From: an uncultured Clostridia bacterium
Lineage (GTDB): Bacteria; Bacillota; Clostridia; Oscillospirales; Acutalibacteraceae
Assembly: GCA_946406145.1 (NCBI GenBank)
Contig: CAMJJL010000009.1
Location: 1-50,744 of the forward strand
Direction: 5' to 3'
Length of the DNA: 50,744 nt
The notes below the pieces were generated by a model. It saw nothing but the letters and a program-made list of their open reading frames with translations. It was not told where the DNA came from and did no database searches. Positions 22,715-30,910 of this stretch are shown here, piece after piece. The position numbers and the translations under genes were made by a program. Position 1 is the first letter of the stretch, and the number at the start of each line of letters is the position of its first letter.

Positions 22715-23650
22715 ATGGCGGTCAACGCGGATAAAATTATCAGCATCGCGCGTGCCGAGATTGGCACCAAGGCGACCAATATCAAGAAGTGTAAATATAA
22801 TAACTGGTACTATGGTACAACGGTATCGGGCAGCGGCTACGACTGGTGCGAGACCTTTGTACAGTGGGTATTCCATCAGGCAGGGGCGTCTTCTCTGCTC
22901 TATACCAAAACCGCTAACTGCGGCTATGCGGCAAAGGCGTTTCAGGATCACGGCAGACTCAAGATGTCGGGATTCAAGCGCGGCGACGTGGTGTTCTTCC
23001 ACTGGACAAATGAGCGCTCCACCTTAGTGCCCGGCACCTATGTCAGTGACCATGTCGGTATCATCGAGAGCGTCAACGGTGATAACACCATCACGACCAT
23101 CGAGGGCAACACCGGTTCCTCCTCCAACGGTGAGGTGATGCGGCGTGTGCGCTCACTCTCAACGGTATCCTGTGCCGGCAGACCTGCCTATGACGGCTCC
23201 GACAGCGCAGGCGGTTTTCCCGAGGTGAGCTACCGTGTTCGCAGCGGCGGCAGATGGCTGCCGAGCGTGACGGATCTGTCCGATTACGCAGGTATCACCG
23301 GCGTGGCGATCACCGACGTGGCGATCAGAGTGTCAGAAGGCTCGGTAAAATACCGTGTCCATGTCCCGGGCGACGGCTGGCTCCCGTATGTGAGCGGCTG
23401 TGATATTGCCGATCCTGCGAACGGCTACGCCGGCAACGGGAAGGCGATCGATGCTGTTGAGGTATATTACAGCACGCCCTCCTCGTTTGTCAAACAATTC
23501 GGTTGGCTCAAGGCAAAGTACCGTGTTGCACCCATCGGGAATTACTATTTCCCGTGGCAGTACGATGACGAGACTTCGTCCGGTCAGGATGGCTACGCCG
23601 GAGAATTCGGGCGGAAAATTGATTGGTTCCAGATGACCTTATCTGATTGA
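22715..23650 (+). CDS. Phage-type endolysin with CHAP-like domain
   Basis: The product has 311 residues and no signal peptide, as expected for an endolysin that needs a holin. The N-terminal peptidase domain (about 1-150) has the nucleophile Cys45 in YDWCETFVQWVF, His113 in SDHVGIIE, and an acidic residue in the TIEGNTGS segment, matching CHAP/NlpC-like peptidoglycan hydrolases. The C-terminal half (about 170-311) contains repeated beta modules with GWLPYVSG and DGYAGEFGRKIDWFQM motifs, typical of cell-wall-binding regions of Clostridial phage lysins. AGGAAGG precedes the ATG. No other phage genes lie nearby, so this is a remnant or a domesticated lysin. Confidence 0.85.
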   Translation: MAVNADKIISIARAEIGTKATNIKKCKYNNWYYGTTVSGSGYDWCETFVQWVFHQAGASSLLYTKTANCGYAAKAFQDHGRLKMSGFKRGDVVFFHWTNERSTLVPGTYVSDHVGIIESVNGDNTITTIEGNTGSSSNGEVMRRVRSLSTVSCAGRPAYDGSDSAGGFPEVSYRVRSGGRWLPSVTDLSDYAGITGVAITDVAIRVSEGSVKYRVHVPGDGWLPYVSGCDIADPANGYAGNGKAIDAVEVYYSTPSSFVKQFGWLKAKYRVAPIGNYYFPWQYDDETSSGQDGYAGEFGRKIDWFQMTLSD

Positions 23651-23773
23651 TCATACGGAAAAAACACGGCATATCGTGCATTGTGTACGGTATGCCGTGG
23701 TGCTTTTTGTAAAAATATGCCAAAGAATAGTGACAAAATTGTAAAAATTAGTGGATTAATTTCCGAAAAGTTA

Positions 23774-23803
23774 TTGACAACCGACGTGAAATAATGATAT
23801 CAT
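23774..23803 (+). promoter_or_regulatory. Promoter of the small surface protein
   Basis: Consensus -35 TTGACA (23774-23779) and -10 TATCAT (23798-23803) with an 18-bp spacer, 43 bp before the start codon. Confidence 0.8.
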
Positions 23804-23845
23804 ATAACTAACATTAAGCTAGTATGATTATTGGAGATGATAACT

Positions 23846-24346
23846 ATGAAAAAGTTAGTTTCTGTCGTTTTGGCATTGGTAATGATTTTTGCCTTGACAG
23901 CTACTGTTGCCGCTAAGGATAGTCCTATCGGTAAAGATTACTATACGATTACCGTTGATTATATTCCCGCGGATGGTTCTCTGGGTACCGCCAGCAGCGA
24001 TAAGAGCAAGGTTCGGGTCGATGCTTCCGGTGAAGACGGCAATGTTACAATCACTGCTGTTGAAAAAGGCAACGGTAAGTTCGTAGAATGGACGATCGAC
24101 GGTGAGTATGAAGTGATTTCCGGTTCGTTGAAGGATACCGTTATGGTGATCAAGCCTTTATCCGATATCCACGCGACTGCGAAGTTTGCCGCACCCGGCA
24201 CTACTCCCGACTCCAGCTCTAAGCCCACCAATCCCGATAACAGCAAGAGCTCCCCGAAGACTTCCGATCCGCTCTGGATCGTTCTCGGCATGGCTGTACT
24301 GGCTCTCGGCGCAGGCGCACTGGCTGTAAAGAAAATCAAAGAATAA
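23846..24346 (+). CDS. Secreted surface protein with SPKTS-type sorting signal
   Basis: The product has 166 residues from the ATG at 23846, preceded by TTGGAGATG. It has a signal peptide (about 1-23), one beta-rich domain (about 30-115; the segment ending DIHATAKFAAP resembles the Gram-positive surface repeat of the InlB-B type), a Pro/Ser/Thr linker, the motif SPKTSD, a membrane helix (about 143-161) and a basic tail KKIKE. This is the layout of a sortase substrate with a variant of LPXTG. Whether a matching sortase exists cannot be told from this window. It is a single-gene unit with its own promoter and terminator. Confidence 0.75.
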   Translation: MKKLVSVVLALVMIFALTATVAAKDSPIGKDYYTITVDYIPADGSLGTASSDKSKVRVDASGEDGNVTITAVEKGNGKFVEWTIDGEYEVISGSLKDTVMVIKPLSDIHATAKFAAPGTTPDSSSKPTNPDNSKSSPKTSDPLWIVLGMAVLALGAGALAVKKIKE

Positions 24347-24360
24347 AGAAAACGACATTT

Positions 24361-24389
24361 GGCGGCAACCGTTTGGTTGCCGCTTTTTT
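24361..24389 (+). terminator. Rho-independent terminator
   Basis: GGCGGCAACC and GGTTGCCGC form a strong stem around GTTT and are followed by TTTTTTG, just after the small surface protein gene. Confidence 0.88.
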
Positions 24390-24694
24390 GTTTTGTATGG
24401 AAATGACAGAAAGACGGATCAACTGATAACGGCGGCTCTCTGCCGGGTTGGGAGCGCAGAGTGTGGGAGAGTTCACAGGAGCTTGGGGCGATCAATTGGA
24501 CGCGCGAGGCAGCAACGCTTATACCTTAGATCAATAAAGGAGCTTGGCTGCATAATACGATCCACGTGAAATAGGCGGTTCATCGATGTGCCGATGTGGT
24601 TCTATCATTCAGAAAAAGTACTTTATCACGGTGCAGTGGTGAATTGTGCTATTCCTGTCAAAAAGCCCCTTTGATTCTTTGTGCAATATAGATA
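24390..24694. other. Non-coding gap with an unexplained open frame and possible paired ends
   Basis: No supported gene was found. A frame from about 24430 to 24536 is open and glycine-rich (SVGEFTGAWGDQLDARG) but has only a TTG start and no ribosome site. AAAGGAGCTT (24536) and AAGCCCCTTT (about 24662) are nearly inverted repeats enclosing a CATCG...CGATG hairpin. It ends before the promoter of the next gene, so it is not part of that mRNA leader. Confidence 0.4.
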
Positions 24695-24723
24695 TTGATT
24701 TTAGTGCGCTAATACGTTAAAAT
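24695..24723 (+). promoter_or_regulatory. Promoter of ABC importer 1
   Basis: -35 TTGATT (24695-24700) and -10 TAAAAT (24718-24723) with 17 bp between, 53 bp before the substrate-binding protein gene. Confidence 0.7.
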
Positions 24724-24776
24724 AGATACCGTTGTACTGTCATAATAGACAAAAACTAATTATCTGGAGGAAAACA

Positions 24777-25613
24777 ATGAAAAAGATTATTGCTTTATTA
24801 TTGGCACTTCTGATGGTCGGCGCTGTACTGGCTGCCTGCGGCAAGACTGCCGATAAGTCCGCCGCAACCGAGGCTGCTCAGACAGCTACTCAGGCTGCCG
24901 CTACCGCTGATTCCGCTGCTGCTGTCGCTGACCTTGAAAAGGTTCAGAAGGCAGGCAAGCTGATCGTCGGTATCACCGATTTCAAGCCCATGGATTATCA
25001 GGAGAACGGTCAGTGGGTAGGCTTTGACGCTGAACTGGCTGCCAAGTTCGCCGATACCCTCGGTGTTAAGGTCGAGTTTGTAGAGATCGACTGGGATAAC
25101 AAGGCGCTCGAGCTCAAGGGCGGTTCCATCGACTGCGTATGGAACGGCATGACCCTCACTCCCGAGGTTACCTCCGCGATGTCCTGCACCAATCCTTACC
25201 TGAACAACGCGCAGGTTGTTGTTGTCAACAAGAACGTTGCCGACAAGTATGCCGACGCTGAGTCCTGCAAGACCCTGAGCTTTGCTGTTGAGAGCGGTTC
25301 CGCAGGTCAGGAGCAGGCTGAGGCAAACGGCTTCAAGTTCACCGAGGTCAAGGATCAGGCTACCGCGCTGATGGAGGTTGCTTCCGGCACCTGTGACGCC
25401 GCGATCATCGACCTTCTCATGGCGAAGGCTATGGTTGGCGAGGGCACCGGCTACGCACAGCTCGCTTACACGGTTTCTCTGAATGCTGAGGAGTACGGCG
25501 TAGGCTTCCGTCAGGGTTCCGACCTGACCGCGAAGTGCAACGAGTTCCTGTCTGCCTCTCAGACCAACGGTACCGTTGAGGAGCTTACCAAAAAGTATCT
25601 GGTTCAGCAATAA
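24777..25613 (+). CDS. Amino-acid ABC transporter substrate-binding lipoprotein 1
   Basis: The product has 278 residues and captures a polar amino acid outside the cell. The signal peptide ends in a lipobox LAAC with Cys21 as the lipidation site, followed by an Ala/Thr linker (about 22-55). A type 2 periplasmic-binding fold follows: KLIVGITDFKPMDYQENGQWVGFD, a DCVWNGMTLTPE segment and an ALMEVASGTCDAAIID segment, all family-3 solute-binding signatures. CTGGAGG lies 7 nt before the ATG at 24777. Permease and ATPase genes follow, separated from this gene by a hairpin, the usual way of making more binding protein than transporter. The exact ligand cannot be read from sequence. Confidence 0.92.
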   Translation: MKKIIALLLALLMVGAVLAACGKTADKSAATEAAQTATQAAATADSAAAVADLEKVQKAGKLIVGITDFKPMDYQENGQWVGFDAELAAKFADTLGVKVEFVEIDWDNKALELKGGSIDCVWNGMTLTPEVTSAMSCTNPYLNNAQVVVVNKNVADKYADAESCKTLSFAVESGSAGQEQAEANGFKFTEVKDQATALMEVASGTCDAAIIDLLMAKAMVGEGTGYAQLAYTVSLNAEEYGVGFRQGSDLTAKCNEFLSASQTNGTVEELTKKYLVQQ

Positions 25614-25677
25614 ACCATCGTTTGCGTCGTCGGGATTCAACCGATCACGCAAGGATTGAATGATTGACTGTTACAAA

Positions 25678-25705
25678 GGCAGAGGGCTTCGGCTCTCTGT
25701 CTTTT
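25678..25705 (+). terminator. Partial terminator between binding protein and permease, importer 1
   Basis: GGCAGAGGGC and GCTCTCTGTC form a TTCG-capped stem followed by TTTT. A leaky terminator here would lower permease mRNA relative to the binding protein. Confidence 0.6.
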
Positions 25706-25791
25706 GGCGGATTATGGGGCAGCAAGATAAGCACAAACAGGTTTCGTGTTTATGTTACTATCTCAAATATTATCAGATGAGGTTATGAAGT

Positions 25792-26481
25792 ATGGACGGT
25801 TTTTTTCAACAGTTCCCTATTGTATTCCACGCTTTGAACGTCGGCTTTTTGCAGACCTTAAAGCTGTTCGCCGTGACCCTGCTGGGCGCGATCCCGTTGG
25901 GATTGATCATTTCCTTCGGCTCTATGAGCAAGTTCAAACCACTCTCGATGGTTGTCAGGTTTATTGTCTGGATCGTCCGCGGCACGCCGTTGATGCTCCA
26001 GCTGCTGATCATCTTCTATTTCCCGGGTCTCGTGTTCGGACAACAGCTCTGGGGCGGCGGTGAAGGCGGCAGATTCTTTGCGTCTTCCATCGCGTTCATT
26101 ATCAACTACGCGTGCTACTTCTCCGAGATTTACCGCGGCGGTATCCAGGGCGTTCCTCTCGGACAGCAGGAAGCAGGTCAGGTGCTCGGTCTGTCAAAGA
26201 GCCAGATTTTCTTCAAGATCACTCTTTTACAGATGATCAAGCGTATCGTGCCGCCGATGGCGAATGAGATCATCACGCTGGTCAAGGATACCTCTCTGGC
26301 ACGTATCATCGCGCTGCAGGAGGTTATCTGGGCAGGTCAGGCGTTTCTCAAGGGCAGTGAAGGCATCTCCGGCGCGATCTGGCCGCTGTTCTTCACAGGC
26401 GTATACTATCTCGCGTTCTCCGGCATCCTCACCCTGCTGTTCGGCTGGGTCGAGAAGAAGCTGAGCTACTTCAAGGCGTAA
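25792..26481 (+). CDS. Amino-acid ABC transporter permease 1
   Basis: The product has 229 residues and about five membrane helices, and forms the channel of the importer. It has the HisM/GlnP family region starting LNVGFLQTLKLFAVTLLGAIPLG, the RGTPLMLQLLIIFY segment, and the cytoplasmic EAA loop around QQEAGQVLGLSKSQIFFKITLLQ that contacts the ATPase. The ATG at 25792 follows GATGAGG. The ATPase gene begins 12 bp after the stop. Confidence 0.92.
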   Translation: MDGFFQQFPIVFHALNVGFLQTLKLFAVTLLGAIPLGLIISFGSMSKFKPLSMVVRFIVWIVRGTPLMLQLLIIFYFPGLVFGQQLWGGGEGGRFFASSIAFIINYACYFSEIYRGGIQGVPLGQQEAGQVLGLSKSQIFFKITLLQMIKRIVPPMANEIITLVKDTSLARIIALQEVIWAGQAFLKGSEGISGAIWPLFFTGVYYLAFSGILTLLFGWVEKKLSYFKA

Positions 26482-26493
26482 GGGGGCATTGTT

Positions 26494-27237
26494 ATGACAA
26501 TTCTGGAAGTAAAGAATATTTATAAGAGCTTCGGTCGTAACCATGTGCTCCGCGGTATTGACTTTGATCTGGAGAAGGGCGAGGTGCTGTCGATCATCGG
26601 CTCCTCCGGCTCCGGCAAGACCACCCTGCTCAGATGCCTGAACTCGCTCGAGTTTGCCGACGAGGGACGGATCATCGTCAACGGCGAGACGATCTTTGAC
26701 GCCTCGATCAACAAGCGTCCGTCTGAATCGGAGCTCCGACAAAAGCGTTTGCACTTCGGTCTGGTGTTCCAGAACTTCAATCTCTTTCCACAGTACAGCG
26801 TACTCGAGAACGTCACCCTCGCGCCGAAACTGCTTAATAAGGGCACGAAGGAAGATATCGAGCAATATGCCCTCGAGCTGATCGACAGCGTCGGCTTGAA
26901 GGATAAGGTGAATAACTACCCCTGTGAGCTTTCGGGCGGACAGCAGCAGCGTGTGGCGATCGCGAGAGCGCTTGCCATGAAGCCGAACATCCTCTGCTTT
27001 GACGAGCCGACCTCGGCGCTCGATCCGGAGCTGACCGGCGAGGTGCTCAAGGTCATCCGCTCACTCGCTGACAAGAAGATGACGATGATCATCGTTACCC
27101 ATGAGATGACCTTTGCGCACGATGTATCCGACAAGATCATCTTTATGGACGGCGGTGTGATCGCGGAGCGTGGTGGTTCCGACATTCTGGATCATCCGAA
27201 GAGTGAACGTTTACAGGCGTTCCTGACGTCGTTCTGA
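26494..27237 (+). CDS. Amino-acid ABC transporter ATPase 1
   Basis: The product has 247 residues and powers importer 1. Walker A is GSSGSGKTT (about 36-44), the ABC signature is [15 protein letters not shown], Walker B is [14 protein letters not shown], and the switch His is in IIVTHEM. These match the GlnQ/HisP class of polar amino-acid transporters. AAGGGGGC lies ahead of the ATG. It is the last gene of importer 1; importer 2 has its own promoter about 125 bp downstream. Confidence 0.94.
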   Translation: MTILEVKNIYKSFGRNHVLRGIDFDLEKGEVLSIIGSSGSGKTTLLRCLNSLEFADEGRIIVNGETIFDASINKRPSESELRQKRLHFGLVFQNFNLFPQYSVLENVTLAPKLLNKGTKEDIEQYALELIDSVGLKDKVNNYPCELSGGQQQRVAIARALAMKPNILCFDEPTSALDPELTGEVLKVIRSLADKKMTMIIVTHEMTFAHDVSDKIIFMDGGVIAERGGSDILDHPKSERLQAFLTSF

Positions 27238-27361
27238 TGCTTGTTTTTCTGCATGTCTGTATATGATCGCAAATCGACTATCAAAAAGCCCGAATTTCAC
27301 GGCTGATAAATTATCTCGGTTGTTAAATCCAATGAAAATAGCATGTTGATGCAAATTTTAC

Positions 27362-27390
27362 TTGCTTAATTGACGGATTTGTTGTATAGT
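27362..27390 (+). promoter_or_regulatory. Promoter of ABC importer 2
   Basis: -35 TTGCTT (27362-27367) and -10 TATAGT (27385-27390) with a 17-bp spacer, 41 bp before the gene. A TTGACG at 27370 lacks a -10 at proper distance. Confidence 0.55.
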
Positions 27391-27431
27391 TAAGCAGGAC
27401 AATAATAAATCAATGAAATGAGGTCAAGAAA

Positions 27432-28247
27432 ATGAAAAAGATGATTGCACTTGTATTGGCAGTTGCCATGATTGCTTCTGTCGCTATGCTCGCAGGCTGC
27501 GGCAAGAGCAACAACAGCAACGGCAATGACGCTGCTAAGGCTACCGAGGCTCCTAAGGCTGCTAAGCTCACCATGGCGACCAACGCTTATTTTGCTCCCT
27601 ATGAGTACTATGATGGCAGCAACATTGTCGGTATCGATGTTGATATCGCGAAGGCGATCGCCGATAAGCTCGGCATGGAGCTTGAGGTTATTGACATCGA
27701 GTTCGACTCCATCATCACCGGCGTACAGACCGGCAAGTATGATATGGGCATGGCGGGCATGACCGTGACCGACGAGAGAAAGCAGTCTGTCGACTTCTCC
27801 GACAGCTATGCGACCGGTATCCAGGCGGTCATCGTCAAGGACGGAAGCGATATCAAGTCCGCTGACGATCTGCTCGCAAAAGATACCTCTTACAAGGTCG
27901 GCGTACAGCTTTCCACCACCGGCGACATCTACATTGGTGATGATTATGCTAAGGAAGGCAAAGACGAGTCCCTGATCACTCGCTTCCAGACCGGTAACGA
28001 CGCTGTTTCCGCACTCGCTTCCGGCAAGGTCGACGCGGTCGTTATCGATAACGAGCCTGCAAAGAGCTATGTAGCGGCTACTCAGGGTCTGAAGATCCTC
28101 GACAGCAAGTATGCGGAAGAGGACTACGCGATCTGCTTCTCAAAGGACAACACCGAGCTCAAGGACAAGGTCAACGGCGCGCTGAAGGAACTGATCGCTG
28201 ACGGTACCGTTAAGGGTATCATCGACAAGTACATCAAGGCGAACTGA
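27432..28247 (+). CDS. Amino-acid ABC transporter substrate-binding lipoprotein 2
   Basis: The product has 271 residues. The lipobox is LAGC with Cys23, then a Ser/Asn/Ala linker. The solute-binding family 3 fold shows AKLTMATNAYFAPYEYYDGSNIVGIDVDIAKAIA, an MGMAGMTVTDERKQSVDFS segment and a VDAVVIDNEPAKSY segment; the Arg of DERK commonly binds the alpha-carboxylate of an amino acid. It differs clearly from binding protein 1, so the two importers likely take different ligands. Context suggests polar or sulfur amino acids, but I cannot choose. Confidence 0.92.
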   Translation: MKKMIALVLAVAMIASVAMLAGCGKSNNSNGNDAAKATEAPKAAKLTMATNAYFAPYEYYDGSNIVGIDVDIAKAIADKLGMELEVIDIEFDSIITGVQTGKYDMGMAGMTVTDERKQSVDFSDSYATGIQAVIVKDGSDIKSADDLLAKDTSYKVGVQLSTTGDIYIGDDYAKEGKDESLITRFQTGNDAVSALASGKVDAVVIDNEPAKSYVAATQGLKILDSKYAEEDYAICFSKDNTELKDKVNGALKELIADGTVKGIIDKYIKAN

Positions 28248-28265
28248 TTATAAAATGAACCGACT

Positions 28266-28292
28266 CAGGGCGGAGATCCTCCGCCCTGTTTC
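28266..28292 (+). terminator. Partial terminator between binding protein and permease, importer 2
   Basis: CAGGGCGGA (28266-28274) pairs with TCCGCCCTG (28280-28288), followed by a weak T-rich tail. It is placed exactly as in importer 1. Confidence 0.6.
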
Positions 28293-28313
28293 TGTGTATA
28301 TGGTAGGATGAGT

Positions 28314-29159
28314 ATGAAAAAGAAAAGTATTATTGCACCGTCTGCTTGCTTCGCGGTCGTTCTGGGCGTTGCCGCTCTTTTCGGTGTTTCGGCAAGCGCC
28401 GCGCAGACGACCGCCGATAGCGCGGGCGGTTCATGGTGGGATGACGTCAAGGCGCAGTTCGTGCTGAATTTTGTCGAAAAAGACAGATGGAGATCCCTGC
28501 TCGAGGGTCTGGGCAACACCCTGAAGATCACGTTCTTTGCGGCGTTGCTGGGTATCGCGATCGGTATCGTGATCGCCGCGATCCGCACCACCTTCGATAA
28601 TAACAAAGAGAACATGAAGCACAGCAAGAGCATCGGCTACTATGTGCTGGGCTTCTTCAACGCGATTTGTAAGATCTATTTGACCGTGATCCGCGGCACA
28701 CCTGTTGTGGTACAGCTGTTGATTATCTACTTCATCATCTTCGCGTCGTCGACCAAGGATATCCTGATCGCGTCGCTGGCGTTCGGTATCAACTCCGGCG
28801 CGTATGTCGCCGAGATCCTGCGCGGCGGCATCATGAGTATCGACAAGGGACAGTTTGAGGCGGGCCGGTCACTGGGCTTCAACTATGTACAGACGATGGT
28901 CTGTGTCATCATTCCGCAGGTATTGAAGAATGTACTGCCCACCCTGCTCAACGAGTTTATCGCGCTCTTGAAGGAGACCTCCGTCGCAGGTTACGTCGGC
29001 GTTGTCGACCTCACCCGTGCCGGTAACGCCATTCGCGGCGCTACCTTCTCGGCGTTTATGCCGCTGATCGCCGTGGCGCTGATCTATCTGGCGATCGTTA
29101 TGCTGTTGACATGGATCGTCAGCATTATCGAGAGGAGGCTGCGTAAGAATGAGCGATAA
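28314..29159 (+). CDS. Amino-acid ABC transporter permease 2 with an N-terminal extension
   Basis: The product has 281 residues from ATG 28314, preceded by TAGGA; ATG 28308 is an alternative. The permease part (about 65-281) has the [19 protein letters not shown] start, the [17 protein letters not shown] segment and the EAA loop [16 protein letters not shown]. It has about 60 extra N-terminal residues that look like a signal sequence or extra helix ([24 protein letters not shown]) followed by a Trp-rich linker, unlike permease 1. The final 11 bp overlap the ATPase gene. Confidence 0.9.
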   Translation: MKKKSIIAPSACFAVVLGVAALFGVSASAAQTTADSAGGSWWDDVKAQFVLNFVEKDRWRSLLEGLGNTLKITFFAALLGIAIGIVIAAIRTTFDNNKENMKHSKSIGYYVLGFFNAICKIYLTVIRGTPVVVQLLIIYFIIFASSTKDILIASLAFGINSGAYVAEILRGGIMSIDKGQFEAGRSLGFNYVQTMVCVIIPQVLKNVLPTLLNEFIALLKETSVAGYVGVVDLTRAGNAIRGATFSAFMPLIAVALIYLAIVMLLTWIVSIIERRLRKNER

Positions 29160-29898
29160 GCAGAATGTTTTGATCGAAGTCCATGATCTGAAAAAGCATT
29201 ACCGCGAGGGCACCATCCACGCATTAGACGGCGTGAGCATGGACATTTGTCGCGGCGAGGTCATCGTCATCGTCGGCCCATCCGGCTCAGGTAAATCCAC
29301 CTTTCTGCGCTCGCTGAATCTGTTGGAGCTGCCCACCTCCGGGGAGATCATTTTTGACGGTGTGGATATCAACGCGCCGCATGTCAATATCAATCAACAC
29401 CGTCAGAAGATGGGTATGGTGTTCCAGCACTTCAACCTCTTCCCGAATATGACGGTTCTGCGCAATATGACCATTGGTCCGCGTAAGCTGCTGCATAAAT
29501 CAAAAGAAGAGGCAGAGGCAAAGGCACGTGAGCTGCTCGAGCGCGTCGGACTCTCCGACAGAGCGGACGCCTACCCCTCTCAGTTGTCCGGCGGACAGAA
29601 GCAGCGTATCGCGATCGTGCGCGCATTGTGCATGGAGCCCGAGGTGATGCTCTTTGACGAGCCTACCTCCGCGCTTGACCCCGAGATGGTCGGCGAGGTA
29701 CTGGACGTTATGAAGGAGCTGGCTAAGGCGGGCTCGACGATGGTGGTTGTCACCCATGAGATGGGCTTCGCGCGAGAGGTCGGATCCCGTGTCGTCTTTA
29801 TGGACAGCGGTAAGATCGTCGAGGAGGGCACGCCCGATGAGATCTTCGATCATCCGCAGAGCGATCGTCTGAAGAGTTTCTTAGCGAAAGTTCTTTAA
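29149..29898 (+). CDS. Amino-acid ABC transporter ATPase 2
   Basis: The product has 249 residues. Walker A is GPSGSGKST, the ABC signature is [15 protein letters not shown], Walker B is [14 protein letters not shown] and the switch His lies in VVTHEMGFA. This is again the GlnQ/HisP class. It overlaps permease 2 by 11 bp, indicating translational coupling, and is followed by a terminator that ends the importer 2 unit. Confidence 0.94.
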   Translation: MSDKQNVLIEVHDLKKHYREGTIHALDGVSMDICRGEVIVIVGPSGSGKSTFLRSLNLLELPTSGEIIFDGVDINAPHVNINQHRQKMGMVFQHFNLFPNMTVLRNMTIGPRKLLHKSKEEAEAKARELLERVGLSDRADAYPSQLSGGQKQRIAIVRALCMEPEVMLFDEPTSALDPEMVGEVLDVMKELAKAGSTMVVVTHEMGFAREVGSRVVFMDSGKIVEEGTPDEIFDHPQSDRLKSFLAKVL

Positions 29899-29919
29899 TA
29901 GAATAATAAACGAATGCTG

Positions 29920-29946
29920 CCCACGGGAAACCGTGGGTTTTCTTTT
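29920..29946 (+). terminator. Rho-independent terminator of importer 2
   Basis: CCCACGG and CCGTGGG form a stem with a GAAA tetraloop and a TTTTCTTTT tail. Confidence 0.85.
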
Positions 29947-29979
29947 GTGACCCACGTGCTTCTACTGCCAATCTTGTAC

Positions 29980-30008
29980 TTGATTTATTTTCCTGCTTAT
30001 GATATAAT
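29980..30008 (+). promoter_or_regulatory. Promoter of the XRE membrane regulator
   Basis: -35 TTGATT (29980-29985) and a consensus -10 TATAAT (30003-30008) with a 17-bp spacer, 44 bp before the gene. Confidence 0.75.
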
Positions 30009-30052
30009 CTAGATTACTTGTGAAACTCTGATATTTTTGGAGATAGAGATAA

Positions 30053-30643
30053 ATGGATGAATTTAAGAAGGTCGTAGCGGGGAATATCACCCGTCTGCGC
30101 ACCTCGATGAACATGACTCAGGCGCAGCTCGGCGAGATACTCAACTATTCGGATAAGAGTATCTCCAAGTGGGAGCGCGGCGAATCGATCCCCGATGTTT
30201 TTGTGCTCAAGAAGATCGCCGATCTCGCCGGCGTCTCGGTGGATTATATCATTACCCCTCATTCGGATGATGAGGAGATAAAACCGGATAAAACCGAAGG
30301 TCGCCGATACAGCCGCCGCTTCATCACACTGACGGTTCTGGCAGGTATCTGGGCGCTGGCGGTACTGCTGTTCGTTATTTTGTGGATCGCCGGTATCGTC
30401 AACTGGCTGATCTTCGTCTACGCGATCCCCGTCTCGCTGATTACGCTGTTGGTGCTCAATTCCGTATGGGGTGAACGCTCGTGGAACCTGTACATCATCT
30501 CGGGGTTGGTATGGGGCATCATCTGCTCCGTCTACCTTACCGCGCTCGAATATAACTGGTGGCAGTTGTTCCTGCTGGGTATTCCGGCGCAGATCATTAT
30601 TATCTTTGCTTTTTCCATTAAAAGAAAACCCAAGGAGAAATAA
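30053..30643 (+). CDS. XRE-family regulator with a membrane domain
   Basis: The product has 196 residues. An XRE/Cro helix-turn-helix occupies about 5-66 (MTQAQLGEILNYSDKSISKWERGES, then VFVLKKIADLAGVSVDYI). After a charged linker, about four membrane helices fill residues 90-188 (LTVLAGIWALAVLLFVILWIAGI and following). A DNA-binding domain tethered to the membrane suggests a regulator responding to the envelope, but the target is unknown. GGAGATAGAGATAA precedes the ATG. It is a single-gene unit; the neighbouring ABC and DegV genes have separate signals. Confidence 0.85.
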   Translation: MDEFKKVVAGNITRLRTSMNMTQAQLGEILNYSDKSISKWERGESIPDVFVLKKIADLAGVSVDYIITPHSDDEEIKPDKTEGRRYSRRFITLTVLAGIWALAVLLFVILWIAGIVNWLIFVYAIPVSLITLLVLNSVWGERSWNLYIISGLVWGIICSVYLTALEYNWWQLFLLGIPAQIIIIFAFSIKRKPKEK

Positions 30644-30669
30644 TGGGATTACTTGTGTGTTTCTACTGT

Positions 30670-30712
30670 GAGTAGAGTGCTTTTTGAGGCATTCTACTCC
30701 TTTCTTTTTGTG
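30670..30712 (+). terminator. Terminator after the XRE regulator
   Basis: GAGTAGAGTGC and GCATTCTACTC pair around a TTTTTGAG loop, followed by CTTTCTTTTTG. The rest of the gap to 30910 shows no gene. Confidence 0.75.
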
Positions 30713-30910
30713 TGTAGAATGAAAGCGGTCAACAGTAGATGATGAAAACTGTCGAATGGGTTGAATTCTGATTTCAAAAGGATAAAATGGAAAACGTAAA
30801 TCGTTGTTGTCTTTTACCAAACCGCTATGTGAGTGAAATGATGACAGAACGAATATCAACACGACATCGGCTCTCTGCCGTGATGATTGGAATCAAGAGG
30901 AGTGTTTGTT

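Noticed and set aside
24430..24536. Possible short gene encoding a Gly-rich peptide
   Set aside because: No start codon with a ribosome site and no recognised domain; stop codons lie directly upstream in frame.
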